Assembly (NCBI GenBank): GCA_032718475.1
Contig: JAUCBJ010007122.1
Span: 1-64,000 of the forward strand
Direction: 5' to 3'
Length of the DNA stretch: 64,000 nt
Source: Nemertoderma westbladi
Lineage: Eukaryota > Xenacoelomorpha > Nemertodermatida > Nemertodermatidae
The notes under the pieces are model-generated. The model was not told the DNA's origin. It did not search any database and saw only the letters and a program-made list of their open reading frames with translations. Shown one piece after another: positions 1 through 11,526 of this stretch (its first letter is position 1; every line of letters starts with the position of its first letter). The position numbers were made by a program, and so were the translations under genes.

Positions 1-99
1 ACAGTAGCATAAAACGCAAAATAAATCTGTTAAACCCTTTGACCATCTGTAATTCTAGTCGGATATGCGGTTCTTATGTAAACCTAAAAACAACACAAC

Positions 100-130
100 G
101 TGGGAGGATCCTTCGTGAGGATTCTCCCAC
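100..130. repeat. Hairpin (12-bp arms, one mismatch)
   Basis: GTGGGAGGATCC (100-111) pairs with GGATTCTCCCAC (119-130) with one mismatch around a 7-base loop. Function unknown. Confidence 0.6.
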
Positions 131-189
131 ACCGGGCGTAGGCGTTCCAACATTAGTATATAGAAAGTGGAGCTTACTCGGGGCGTTTT

Positions 190-1610
190 ACAACTTCCTA
201 GGAATTATATTCTCTGAAATTTGCCACGTTTGTAGTTTTTGTTATTGTAAGAATTTTGTACGGTTTTGTTTTTTCAATTTAGTTTCCCAACATTTCCAAA
301 TTGGCCACCAAATGTGGATTTTTGCCCCAATTTGGAAACTTCTAGCACTAAATGATTAAATTCGGAGTGAAGGCGACTGAAATCTTCAAATGTTCTCCAG
401 AGACTTTGTGCGCGGATAAATTTGCAAGTTTCATTAAAAAATTTCGTTTAGCCAAATTTGGCCATTTTGGCCACATTTTAATTTTACCCAAAAATTATCA
501 AAATGGTAAATTTTTACATTATTTTCTCGCTATCACCAAAGCAGCTTGGGCATTTCGATTGAAACTCATACCGAATACATATCCAATAGAGTTGTTCATC
601 GGGTCAAAATATTGGCCAAAAATATTTAACAGTATGCCAATAATTTAACTTTTGGCCAATTTTGGGCCAAATTTTGATATTTTTGACAATTTTTAAATCG
701 TTATAACTCTGTATCTTTTAATTAGAAGGAAACCGTTCCACTTGCGTTATATAGAGGGAAGATGGGAGTTCCATTACTGTTTTTGGTATTGTGCGTTGCC
801 TGAATATTAAGGGCCGGAAATTGGGGCCGAAAAATGGTAATTTTGGAAGTTGACAAAATAGGTTTTGGTAGAAAGTGGTTTTCTCCGAATTGTCTGTTTA
901 TATTTTTCTGAAACTTTAACATCACAGATGGATAAGATAGCTCTACATTTTATCCATTTAATCTTAATACAAAAAGTTTTTGCTTCTTGTAGTAAATAAG
1001 GGCCAAACTTAGGAAATCTGTATTTTCTTGAAATTTAGCCTAAAATTAGGCACTCAAAATGCGATATATCGGCTTAAATTGCATTTTTCCGTAAATCCTT
1101 CAAATTAGTTTCTTAGAATTGCTTTGGGCACATCCGTACCAAATTTCATGAAAATCTGAGCAAGTTAAGTATTTTTGGAAGTTTGGCAAATTTTGGCGAA
1201 ATTTTTTTTCATTTTTTCATTTTTTTTATTTTAGCTTCAGATTACCTCAAAATATACTATATAGGTACATTTTGGTGTGCTGAATCCGAATATGCACGCC
1301 ATTTTCGATTTCGACGTTGTGTGTAGGTATGACAGACAAATAAAAAAAGTCCGTTAAATGACCGTCTTTTTGAAAGTCTGAGCTTTAGTTTAAGAATTTC
1401 CTAGGAATTATATTTTCTAAAACTGTGCTCAATTAAAGAACGTTTTAGGATAAGAAAAATAACACTGGCAACAATTTATATGAGTTGGCCCAACCCACCC
1501 AATTTTACTCCAAACCGTCAAATTTTCACTGATTTTTAACGAAATTAACCAATTTTCACCATAAAATTACATATTTATCAAAAATAAAACAACTTCCTAG
1601 GAATTATATT
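190..1610 (+). repeat. Three dispersed copies of a 17-22 bp motif
   Basis: The core TTCCTAGGAATTATATT occurs at 195-211, 1398-1414 and 1594-1610. The first and third copies also share the five bases before it. Each copy is followed by T-rich sequence. This suggests remnants of a longer diverged repeat unit, since flanking similarity is weak. Confidence 0.6.
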
Positions 1611-3872
1611 TTTTTTAACTTTGGTCATTTATAGAACATGATAGTAGAGCAAAATTGACATATTCCAAAATTTTCAAGAGTTGCACGAACCTGGTCAATT
1701 TTGTGGTCAAATCTGGCCTACGTAGCCACAATTTGGCAATTCCCGGCTCTTAAACTCTTATAGTTTAAAAATCATACCGATTATAAATATATTGAGTATA
1801 GCGATTGTAAACGCATTAATTACCGTACGTAACAATGAAAATTTCATCGAATACGGTCGTGTTGCACCAGAGTTACAGCGAATTTTATAATTGCACATCA
1901 TATTAAAAATTGCATTATTGTTGTATTATTTGACCATTTTGAAATTCCCTCCATCAATCCATTTGAATATCATAACATGATGGCCTACATCAAACACAAC
2001 CAAAGCCAACCAATGGTACAGCTCTAGCCAATAACAGATAATTTGTATCCTAGCGACGGCAACACTTTTTGTAGTGTGAGGCAGGGACAAGGCGCCTTGG
2101 GCAAGAATAATGAACTCACAGCTGGCTGTGTAGCAATTACCGGTAGTGTTGGATTTTATAGACCGGTCTGCCCCTCCACTGGGACGCCTGCTGCAGTACT
2201 GCAGTACAGCAGTAGCGTACCACCGCCCGTACTTTCACAGGCCTTACTTACAGTCTGACACCTACCTGCCTACTATACATTTCACTTGTATTCTAGGCTT
2301 GTCTGGTTGTTATCAGGTTTGGTACGGCTGTATGCAGGCAGCAGGTATGGTCTGACGGTTGTTGTATAATTAAATTTAGACCTATTTCAGTATTTCATTT
2401 ATTATTTGTTAATTTTTAGTGAGCCTAATACTGTGATTGTACTAGGCCTAGCATTTTTGTTTTCTCATGTTCTTTCAGTAGGCCTAACCAATCCACATTC
2501 ACCCATTTGGCTAATAACCTCAGGATTTTAGTAAACTCATGAGACAATCTGCCTGCATTATAGGCCTACTGCAGTTCGGAAGTTGTAATCCTGTAATCCT
2601 TATATCCGAGGATCCCTATGTGGTGGGGATCACTTCATTGCAGCTTATCCTAACGAATCGTCTCCTTCTGCATATAGATGACTGCTGAGTCTTCAACGTT
2701 GATGACACAAACTGGCGGACTGGGTGCCGTGCCAGCACGTTTGCGATAACATTCTCGCATATCTCTCGACGGCCAAGGTCGAGAGAGGGTCGTACCGGAA
2801 CTCTATCATCGCGACTTCCGGCCCTTCGCCTCGTTTCTCCGACGCAATGCTGAAAGATGCAAAAGTGCACCTACTGCTCGAATCCGGTGGGAAAACTACT
2901 GGTAGTTCCAATCGCATTGTACGTATACGTAAGCAGCACTTCGCTAAAAGCAAACATGCATGTGAAACTAAAGAGACTTCGTGGTATCGATACGATTACA
3001 GTGCGTGGTTTCTGGAAATTGCAACGTTTACCGGATGAAATCTTAGGCTCTAGAATCAGCGGCATGAAATACTGAAATACAAAGTGCAAAACTTTCGTGG
3101 GTCAACTGCGGTAGAGCAATTCAGTGCAACAGCAAGCGATGAGTTATTATGGGTTGCGTTCTGGAGCGAGTTGGGATCCCCAGTTTAAATTCGCGAGTGG
3201 TTCGGTGTCTATCAGTCGACCAGACACGCTTTGGTTCGTTGAGTTTTTAACTTTCATGTCTTCATCCAAACCACATCCGGGTAGGGATACCAAACCACCG
3301 CGTTATTTAATGCTTTTTAATTTTGTTATTGTCTATCGATTGACTTATATATAACCTGTGCCTATATTCAGTTACTGTGTTAACATTTATGACGTCGTAT
3401 TGGTTTAAATGTATGCCCATGTATTAATTATTTGTGGTCCTATTGTATATTGCCATGAGCAGAAATTATTTTATTAATTGAACAAATTAAATTCACAATT
3501 TAGTATTAAATCTTTAATATATTATACTAAATAATAATAATATTTATTATTATGTAAATATATTAATAGTATAAACAGCTATAGCTATATACCATAAATA
3601 TATTGTTATATTTCATAATTAAAATTTATTTAATTTATTATTTTGCATTTTATAGAAATACTGATATATTTTTTAACGTATTTACAAAAGCAAATAATAA
3701 AAAAGGTGCTTTTGTGATAATTATGCAAATACATTTTTTATTTTAATGCAAATACTTACAGTAATATTAACCAAGTATTTTGTTACACAGTAAAATTTAG
3801 TTTTCATTCTTTGATATATTTTTTTTTGTTGGTTTTAATAAAATTTGAAATATTTTTGGTACTAAACAAGAT

Positions 3873-3919
3873 CCCCAATGTCCCGTCAACACCTTGGGTT
3901 GACGAGAGGGACATTGGGG
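3873..3919. repeat. Strong hairpin with two-part stem
   Basis: CCCCAATGTCCC (3873-3884) is the reverse complement of GGGACATTGGGG (3908-3919). Inside it GTCAAC (3885-3890) pairs with GTTGAC (3898-3903), leaving a 4-base bulge (3904-3907) and a 7-base loop. It could be a structured RNA or a short foldback relic; no other gene evidence is present. Confidence 0.75.
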
Positions 3920-3942
3920 CTAATCTTTAATAAGGAATTCTA

Positions 3943-3957
3943 CCCCCCCCCCCCCCC
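3943..3957 (+). repeat. Poly-C tract (15)
   Basis: An uninterrupted run of about 15 C. Run length may be imprecise in the assembly. Confidence 0.8.
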
Positions 3958-4712
3958 TCCTTACTTTCGGACTAACAATTAGTAAATTGTGGATTTCAGT
4001 TTCCAACAATTCCATTTAAATCGCACTCTTATGTGAACAGAACTTCACAGTCTAGTCCAATATTAAAATTGTTTGTGAAACATATATGTTTCATCATAAT
4101 ATGAATTTTTTTACAGCTTTGATATTATACTGACATCGTAGATGTTACTGAAAGATGGCACAGCCGAATTTTATTTAGTAGCTATAGGCCCTAGGCAGCA
4201 AACTTGTGGTGCTGTATGTTGGTACAGTACATTAATAGTTGTTATGGGTAAAATTAATTATTGCGGAATTTCCGAACAGTAATAATAATGTTAATAACCT
4301 ACTGTATTAGCTTTATGATGTTTGGGATGCATATTTGGTGTACAGAATCGATAATGGATATACCCTGTGTTCCTATTAAAGTACTGATAATGTAATAATA
4401 TATATGATTATTGCTTATTTGGTTTTTTTTAATAATATAAATAAGATATTAATTATTATAAAACAAATAATCTTAATGATGAAATTATTAAGAGTTAATT
4501 AAGCCACCGCAAACTGACGTTACAAGGCGGGAAATTTGAGACTACTACTAAGACAAACACAGTAACATGGACTGGCAGACATGAGTGTGGTTCTATGTAC
4601 TAATACAGTAATGCGATATTTGTGTAAGTATTTGGGGAGTATCAAGAGAGGTGGGAGAGGCTGATTTTCCTCTATTGCTGCTGGCTTTTCTATTCCTCCG
4701 TTTCTATACCGA

Positions 4713-4738
4713 CCCCCCCCCCCCCCCCCCCCCCCCCC
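4713..4738 (+). repeat. Poly-C tract (about 26)
   Basis: A long uninterrupted C run followed by a C/T-rich stretch to about 4775. Run length may be imprecise. Confidence 0.85.
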
Positions 4739-4787
4739 TCCTCTCTGTCTACCACCCTCCCTCCCCTAGCACCCGCACCCCTTGTCG

Positions 4788-5106
4788 ATTAAGATATCGC
4801 GGCACCCACCGATATACTTAAAAGACAAAATTCTAGAATCAATGGTTAACGTCCCCAGACATGTTGTGGAATAAACCGGTGCCCATCTTAAATATTAACT
4901 ATTAATATTTATAAAATCTGTCAAATAGATACAATAGAGTAACTACTTACAAGTTAACTCTAGAAAATCTATAAATTAAAATCTGTAAAATTTTAGATCC
5001 TTTAAAATTCTAGTCTATTAAGATATCGTAGCACTTACCGATACTCTTAAAAGGACAAATTTCCTAGAATTAAGGATTCTAGTCCCCAGACATGCTCTGG
5101 AATAAA
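4788..5106 (+). repeat. Pair of diverged direct repeats (~88 bp)
   Basis: The segment 4788-4875 (starting ATTAAGATATCG, ending TGGAATAAA) is repeated with substitutions at 5018-5106, about 230 bp later. Both contain CCCCAGACATG near the end. The intervening sequence is AT-rich. This looks like two adjacent copies of an older tandem repeat. Confidence 0.7.
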
Positions 5107-5526
5107 ATTATGTCTGTTTTAAGGATAAATAATAAAATTTACGGGAATAAATTTAAATTCATCTCTTTTAATGAATTTTATAAATTGTTATTTTATGCAA
5201 TTTATAACATTCCCAAAATTCCATTAATTAATAAATCATGGGAGCGGAGATTCACCCTATTAATTAAAATTCATAAAATCATGTATAAGGGGGATATTGA
5301 CAATTAAAGAATTACTATTAAATAGCATCCCAGATCTGTATACATGAGAATTACCCTAATTCTACTGCTAGCTTTCCATTATGTCACCATAGCAACAACC
5401 ACGCTAGAATTAGAAGCGAGTTAAAAGAACAATAGAAAGCTTGCCCCATTGAATAGCATAAGGAATAAATAGCACACTGCTAGTATCCAAGGATACATAA
5501 TAATAACGTGGCATTCTGGAAGGCAC

Positions 5527-6190
5527 TTGACTAACGGACCAATTGTTAAGACCAATCGTGCCAGTGGAGTAGATGGTGTTCCCCCTGAGGTCTTTAAAAT
5601 ACCTGAGTGTTTAAAGCTCATCTATCCCATCATAGTAGACATGTACCGAACAACAAGAGTCCCACAAGAAATGAAAACAAATAAGTTGGTGCCAGTTCCC
5701 AAGAAGGGCAACCTAACACTCTATGGTTCTTTTCGGGGAATCTCATTGATCTCGATTGCTGCAAAGCTATACAATAGGATTCTATTAAATCGCATCAGGG
5801 ATCCCATTGAGAGACTGCTTCGTGGAAATCAGAATGGGTTCCGTAAAGGTCGTGGGACCATGGAGCCCATTTTGGCACTTAGAAGGATAATTGAAGAGTT
5901 ATCAAAAAAGAAAGACAGGCATCTGGCTGTTATCTTTGTTGACTTCTTCAAGGCCTTTGATTCAGTCTCTCGCTCACGTATGTTCAGCATACTTTCATTA
6001 TATGGGATTCCTGATGAAATTATTGCAGCAATCAGATCAGTATACGATGGTTCGACAACATTTGTGTCTACTGTTGACGGTGACACAGAACCATTTGAAG
6101 TGTTATGGGGCGTCCTCCAAGGAGACACACTTGCACCATTCTTGTTCATTATTGTGGTTGACTATGTTCTACGCATGTCCTTAGATCATT
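5527..6190 (+). pseudogene. RTE-like non-LTR retrotransposon RT, N-terminal half (interrupted)
   Basis: The reading frame encodes the first half of a reverse transcriptase of a non-LTR retrotransposon. Visible RT blocks in order are SGVDGVPPEVFK, YGSFRGISLISIAAKLYNRI, QNGFRKGRGTMEPILALRRI, FVDFFKAFDSVSR, and GVLQGDTLAPFLFIIVVDYV (the QGD block). The order and spacing resemble RTE/RTE-X-type elements of marine invertebrates; clade assignment is from memory of motif style. No endonuclease domain is seen upstream, so the copy is 5' truncated. The RT frame stops making sense after LRMSLD at about 6186, where foreign sequence begins; the rest of the RT resumes near 7519. The copy is dead. Confidence 0.85.
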
Positions 6191-6499
6191 ATAATGATGA
6201 TGGGGTGATGATGATTCCGGAAAAAGAGGCTGAGTGAGGGACAGGAAAGTCCGAGAGTTAGAGCGGGAGAGAGGAGAGTCTGTATGTGAGATGAGTAGAG
6301 TCAGGGCGAAAGTGTTGGGGAAACAAAAGTCGTGTGAGAGGTGAGCACGATCGGCCCGACATGGGATGCCAGGCGTACAGGGTAGCGTTATCATACCCAT
6401 AGGGAGCGGCCTGGAAAGCCGGCTCCGAGAGAAAATAATTCCACCCCACACCCGATACTAGATCGGGATCCAGCGGGATTGTAGCGCACTTTGAGGTGG

Positions 6500-6528
6500 A
6501 TGCTATCTTCTCACCGGGAAGATAGCAT
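6500..6528. repeat. Perfect 11-bp hairpin upstream of LTR-like block
   Basis: ATGCTATCTTC (6500-6510) pairs perfectly with GAAGATAGCAT (6518-6528) around a 7-base loop, just before the purine run and the TGTTAGC start. Confidence 0.7.
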
Positions 6529-6537
6529 GGGGGGGAG

Positions 6538-6940
6538 TGTTAGCTTATTCAATCCCGCTAACCCAAACCCATAAAGTAAGCCGATAAGCAATATTGGGGG
6601 CCACGAGATTGGGTAATCAACCACTCGTGTCACCCCAACAAAGTGGGAAGGAGAAACACACAATGAGGGTCAGGGGCCAAACCCCTAACAGAGAGAGAAT
6701 AGGTGGAGTGAACGGGAACACTCCAAAGGGCGCCAACAAGGGTATCAACCAATCAGAGGGGGGAAAGGCATCGGCTAGGTACAGCAACAAGGCCAACCCG
6801 TGCAATATAACCAGTTGGCAGTAATCATCTCATTCAGTTATCTCAGTGTTATTGGTGTTACAGTAGCAATAGTTTAGCTAGGGAAGTACCGGGACTTCAA
6901 TTACCGTTTCCCGCCTTCCGTGTACAACAACATATTACAT
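6538..6940 (+). repeat. LTR-like block related to the BEL/Pao LTR
   Basis: It starts TGTTAGC after a purine-rich run, as a 3' LTR would after its polypurine tract. It matches in diverged form the reverse complement of 22790-23083, sharing CCCATAAAGT, AAGCAATATTG, GGTAATCAACC/TGCCAATCAACC and AACACTCCAAAG/AACACTCCCAGA-type segments in the same order. The right end is unclear because it runs into the 64-bp repeats. Confidence 0.6.
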
Positions 6941-6967
6941 CTTATTATCTCGTTATTTATATCTATA

Positions 6968-7517
6968 TTATGTCCCTGGTTTCATGTGCTACTCAAATCG
7001 GTCGGCAGCGGAACATCGCGGTGGGATTGAATAAATGTCCCTGGTTTCATGTGCTACTCAAATCGGTCGGCAGCGGAACATCGTGGTGGGATTGTGGTAC
7101 ATCGTGGTGGGATTGAATAAATGTCCCTGGTTTCATGTGCTACTCAAATCGGTCGGCAGCGGAACATCGTGGTGGGATTGAATAAATGTCCCTGGTTTCA
7201 TGTGCTACTCAAATCGGTCGTCAGCGGAACATCGTGGTGGGATTGAATAAATGTCCCTGGTTTCATGTGCTACTCAAATCCGTCGGCAGCGGAACATCGT
7301 GGTATCGTGGTGGGATTGTGGAACATCGTGGTGGGATTGAATAAATGTCCCTGGTTTCATGTGCTACTCAAATCCGTCGGCAGCGGAACATCGTGGTGGG
7401 ATTGTGGAACATCGTGGTGGGATTGAATAAATGTCCCTGGTTTCATGTGCTACTCAAATCGGTCGGCAGCGGAACATCGTGGTGGGATTGTGGAACATCG
7501 TCGTGGGATTGAATAAA
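6968..7517 (+). repeat. 64-bp tandem repeat, about 7 units
   Basis: Each unit contains TGTCCCTGGTTTCATGTGCT, CAAATCGGTCGGCAGCGGAA and CATCGTGGTGGGATTGAATA in that order. The first block starts near 6970, 7033, 7120, 7187, 7251, 7346 and 7430. Some units carry an extra short duplication of the TGGAACATCGTGGTGGGATT segment, so unit length varies (64-95 bp). It ends at the junction with the RT fragment. Confidence 0.9.
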
Positions 7518-7518
7518 T

Positions 7519-8346
7519 GGCTCCAGAAGTCGAGGAAATCCTGCCAAGTACCTAACTGATCTAGACTTTGCTGATGACTTAGGAGTACTGTCAGAATCAT
7601 TAGAGGGAGCCCAATGGCTCCTCAGCTCATTAGAACATGCTGCTTCTAGTGTTGGTCTTTTTATTAACTCCAGAAAGACCAAAATTCTGACAGTTAACTT
7701 TGAAAGTCCTCAGCAAGTCTCTGATCGGATGAGCATAAGCTCAAAGGATGGTATGCTTGAGCATGTGGACGACTTCTGTTACCTGGGATCATGGATCCGG
7801 AAGTCAGGTGAGGACCTTCGAATATGTAAGGGAAAGGCATGGGACGCCTTGAATAGGCTTTCCAGGATTTGAAAGTCACCGAGAATTAATCGGAAACTTA
7901 AGGTCCGATTATTTAGAGCAGCAGTAGTTCCAGTACTCCTCTACGGGAGTCCATGCTGGGCTCTAACTGCTGAGGACACCAAATCTCTGGATGGCACATT
8001 CACAAGAATGCTACGCCGGGTTCATTGTGTCAAGTACAATGCACACATCTCCAACCAGACACTATATAACATTGGAGGTGTCTCATTGGTTCCCCCAAGC
8101 TTGACACTAGAACAAAATCGTCTCCGCTTTGCAGGACATTGCTTTCGCCGTGAGGATCAGCCAGTGCATAATCTTGTACTTTGGCAGCCTCATGGAGTGA
8201 ATAAGCATGGTGGACAGCCCATGACTTTCTTGAGACGCATCTTAAAGGACACTGGCCTTAAAGATGCGGATGATCTAGCAAATGTCATGGGTGATAGGGA
8301 GTTGTGGCGGTGCAATTTTGTTGACAAACCGGCACAGCATTCTTAA
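7519..8346 (+). pseudogene. RTE-like non-LTR retrotransposon RT, C-terminal half
   Basis: This is the continuation of the RT that begins at 5527. In frame from 7519 the protein reads SRGNPAKYLTDLDFADDLGV (the FADD catalytic block), then KTKILTVN, DDFCYLGSWI, VLLYGSPCWALT, FTRMLRRVHCVKYN and LRFAGHCFRREDQPVHNLVL, ending KPAQHS-stop at 8344-8346. This is the standard C-terminal region of such LINEs. One in-frame TGA lies near 7869-7874, where related proteins have Trp (TGG), so even without the insertion this part is broken. The region after the stop (8347 on) is probably 3' UTR. Confidence 0.85.
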
Positions 8347-8741
8347 AATGCAGCTGCAATGCAGCATGCCGATCCTAGTAGTAGTGACTAACGGACAAAT
8401 GGCCCGAATGTGTACAATTTGTGACAGTTGTGTGGAATTTGTGCGTTTATAGGTGAATGTTACTACTAAAGTGTGTTTACAGTAGCGATTCGCAATTGTT
8501 AAAGTAGCCCTACCTCTGCAGTAAGAACCTGAAGTAAATCTAAGCCTTTGGGACGGACAGTGGAGTGACTCGTGCTGGTTATCGTTGTCGTTGTGTAGCT
8601 ACTATGTTGGCGAAAAACACAGCGACGACGGTACATCGGTGCTGAGGATCTTGCACTGTCCGGGGGCCGTGAGGGGTAGGCAGCGACGGCCGCTAGCCTA
8701 ATTATAACTAATTATAATATTGATAAACTCATATAGCAGCT
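8347..8741. other. Non-genic stretch between LINE and unknown pseudogene
   Basis: I see no reading frame of interest. A segment at about 8380-8400 (GACTAACGGACAAATGG) resembles 5528-5545 near the start of the LINE fragment (GACTAACGGACCAATTG). Confidence 0.5.
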
Positions 8742-10273
8742 ATGACTGAGTTGATAGAAGATGATCTTGGTATCAGGGAGCGATATACTCTACCGTTGCA
8801 AGCGTTTGTTGATAGCTTAATACGCGGCGACGCTAGTCCAACTACTACGGAGGACGATGGTCGTTATATCGAACCGCCAATGTCCCAGGAGCAACTCACT
8901 CGTGAATTGGACTATCGAAAATTCACTGATCGCTATACGCATCGTAATGGTACGCATATGGACTTCTTAACTACTGGTCATCCTATCGATTTACACGATA
9001 CGGACGATGTCGACACCGAAAGGGAAATGGTCCTATTTAAATATCATACCCAGCGGAGTCGGAACGATGAACTGAGAATCGAATGCGAAAAATCTATTCG
9101 AAATCGACTTGAAAGAGAAGACGTTAAAGAACCGGATAAACGCAGTGACTCCAACGTATATTTGGAATTCTTGAGAGAAACATTGTAAAACTGAAGAAAG
9201 ATCACCCGTGTTTCCCCTACAAGACGTGCGTCTTTGGTATTATTGCGATGAATGCCCAAGACCCAACCAACAAATGGAAAGACATAAACATCCGCGGAGA
9301 CGTTGCTCTAAACACAGTTTTACTCGCTATATTTACGGGAGTTTCGAGCGAAATCACCACCTCGACTCAAACGATCCTTAAATAAACCTATGATCAGAGT
9401 TCCGGAATACTCGGTCAGATCTCCTCACTCCCTAGTGAGACCTCAGACTCTTGATCCTAATACTATCACGGATCCTCCCTAACTGTACTCACTGTTCAAA
9501 GATCTAGTGTTACCCGAACAATTAGTCGGTGGCACTCCGGTTGTGGGCTCCCTAAATATTCGCCCATCTTACCTAGCCGGATTGGGATGCGGACATCTAA
9601 TATCACCATTCAACCATATCATCGTCCCAGTTTAACCCGATACAACCTGTCACTGAGGTGGAGGAGAGAGTTGTACGAAACGCGTTGGACACTATTCGTC
9701 AAAAGGTCGGAAAAGGAACTTACAATTGTTTAGGAAAACGTAAATTGCAGCAGCAAGTCCAAGCGGTAAACGAATTAGCTTTATCTCAGTTCGATCCGGA
9801 AATCCAGAATCTCTAAGAAGATATCGAACTTGGACAACTCTACTTTCTGCAAGAGTTTTGGACGAATGCTTTCAACGACAAGCGGAGGAAAATCAGCTCG
9901 AGGAGAAGCATATCGATTCCGATAGAGCCCGAGAACGCGAGTTGGAAAGAATCATCACCCGAGGAAATTTCTCACTACACACTGTCCACCTACCGCTCTC
10001 GTGCAAACGACCCGTCAGGGACCAGTAAGAGCTGCTGTCTTAAAACACGCTCTCAAGGTTGTTCGACCTCGTTCCACTGAGGTTGATATCAATCAACCAG
10101 GTACCTCGACTGGCGGATACACCGACCGTAATCCTAAACCTTCCGATGCAATTGTATTGCACCCTTCACCCAGGAGTTATAGCCCTCCTAGTAAAGTGGC
10201 TCGCCCCAAAGAGAAAAGGACTCTTGCTAGCCTCATAAAACTGTGTAAATGCCATCCGCGCAAGAAAGACTAA
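8742..10273 (+). pseudogene. Decayed protein gene of unknown family
   Basis: I do not recognise this protein. A 148-codon frame starts at ATG 8742 (MTELIEDDLGIRERY) and ends at a TAA at 9186-9188. Without a gap, coding-like sequence continues in another frame (KLKKDHPCFPYKTCVFGII, then DINIRGDVALNTVLLAIFTG) to about 9381, then after a further shift (PEYSVRSPHSLVRPQTL), then about 9629-9817 (VEERVVRNALDTIRQKVGKG), then 9860-10025 (ECFQRQAEENQLEEKHIDSD), and finally a Lys/Arg/Pro-rich tail ending HPRKKD-stop at 10273. The whole would be about 500 residues with several frameshifts and stops. The N-terminus is acidic, the middle helical and charged, the C-terminus basic. A capsid/gag-like or viral-derived structural protein is possible but unproven. 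Confidence 0.5.
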
Positions 10274-11526
10274 CTGTTTAGAGTATTTTTATATTTTAGA
10301 AACTGTGATTTTTATATTTTATAGAATTAAGTCCCATTTTCTGGGAGCGGTGTAAAGGCTTTTGCGGATCTAGCTAGTCATTTTCCCCGCAAAGTACTCT
10401 GTAGGTGTTTTAGCGGACATAAAAAGCCATTTTCTTACTGTGTAGGTGTTTTAGTGGACATAAAAAGCCATTTTTCTGTATGTGTACTTTAGCGGACATA
10501 ACAAGCCATTTTATGCCGCAATACGCCAAAATACTCTTAATATAGTGTAGTTCAGATGACGACATCTATCAGCTGATATGTCGATGTGGAGCTTTTTGGC
10601 TTTCTTTGTTCGGCCCACTCGACCAATCAGAGCGATTTTCATTTTATCTTGTACAGAAGCCTACGGAAGATCGCGCAATGCATTATGGTCTTTGTTTACC
10701 TTTTTTCCTGAGCCCAGAACATCGGCTTTGGAATTATTCTGTGTTTCAGACTTTAGCAAAACATTAGAACGGCTTTGATCATAGAAACGTATAACTGTTA
10801 TCCTATCATATCATAACATACCAGACTATACATACCTTTCACCGCATTATTTTACTGCTATTTACTGTCGGTTATTAATTGTTAGAAGTTGATGGATATG
10901 TTGTTATATTTGGAGATATCGATAAATAATCATAAAACCCCAATCTTCTTGATATACTAAAGGTTAGAGAGACCGGTTACTTATAGCAATTGCGACTTAC
11001 ATTATAGTGGTTTTGGAGTGAATTGAATGCTATTTCATAGACCCTACATGTGTCAGTTACTGTTCTCCTTATATATGACCAAATTTAGTGAAGGTCGGCA
11101 GATCAGTGTGCAGCAGTGTGCGGTAGTGTGCATGAATGTGATAGATAACAAAGCATTTCCTAAAGAATGCACTTTATACGAAAATCATTAGCCATCCCAT
11201 TGTGTTTAGTGTAAGTCATAACTCTGTTTACATACTTAGAGCGCCACTTCCTAAAGGAACTGTTAATATTTCCCGAAAGTGAATAATATTTGTCAGAGAT
11301 ATTATAGTAACGATCAATCGAATAGTGCAGTAAGTCTACACCGCAATAAGGTCAGAGCTTCCGAATCCAGTCTCCCTTAACCGTGGGTGAATGGTCGCGC
11401 ATAGGCTGGCTTCGGCTAATGTAACTTTATGTGTATCAAATACTTGTTATAGGCTAAAGTCGATTTATAACCTAGAAGACACCTAAAATTGGCAGGTTAA
11501 ACTGCTAAAGGTCTAAAAGCGCGAAC
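10274..11526. other. Non-genic stretch
   Basis: Apart from the short tandem repeat at 10391-10516 I see no feature. The 66-codon frame at 10578-10778 has no recognisable content. Confidence 0.5.
10391..10516 (+). repeat. Short tandem repeat, 3 units of ~40 bp
   Basis: Three imperfect units share TTTTAGCGGACATAAAAAGC followed by CATTTT (10407, 10449 and 10489 regions). A related half unit (GGCTTTTGCGGATCTAGCTA) precedes them. Confidence 0.65.

Larger units (their letters stand above)
1..5526. other. Non-genic AT-rich region
   Basis: No reading frame here looks like a real protein. The short frames between 39 and 925, 2043 and 2355, and 2616 and 3354 have no family signature I recognise, and several overlap on opposite strands. 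The stretch 2616-3090 is less AT-rich than its surroundings and stays open on both strands, so it could be a relic of something coding, but I cannot name it. A 14-bp perfect palindrome (CTGCAGTACTGCAG) lies at 2191-2204. Confidence 0.6.
6191..7518 (+). mobile_element. Insertion splitting the RTE-like LINE (LTR-like block plus tandem repeat)
   Basis: The RT reading frame before 6190 continues after 7518, so this 1.3 kb is an insertion. It contains a GC-rich 3'-end-like stretch (6191-6529), a purine run GGGGGGGAG just before 6538, an LTR-like block starting TGTTAGC (6538 to about 6940), and a 64-bp tandem repeat (6968-7517). The LTR-like block resembles, in reverse, the right part of the BEL/Pao LTR at 22377-23083: both have CGCTAACC-type starts, AGCAATATTG, a CACACAATG segment and a polypurine AGAGAGAGA tract. 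I could not define a clear target-site duplication. Confidence 0.65.

Noticed and set aside
39-925. Three short frames at the left end
   Set aside because: AT-rich, hydrophobic by composition, no recognised motif and no conserved context.
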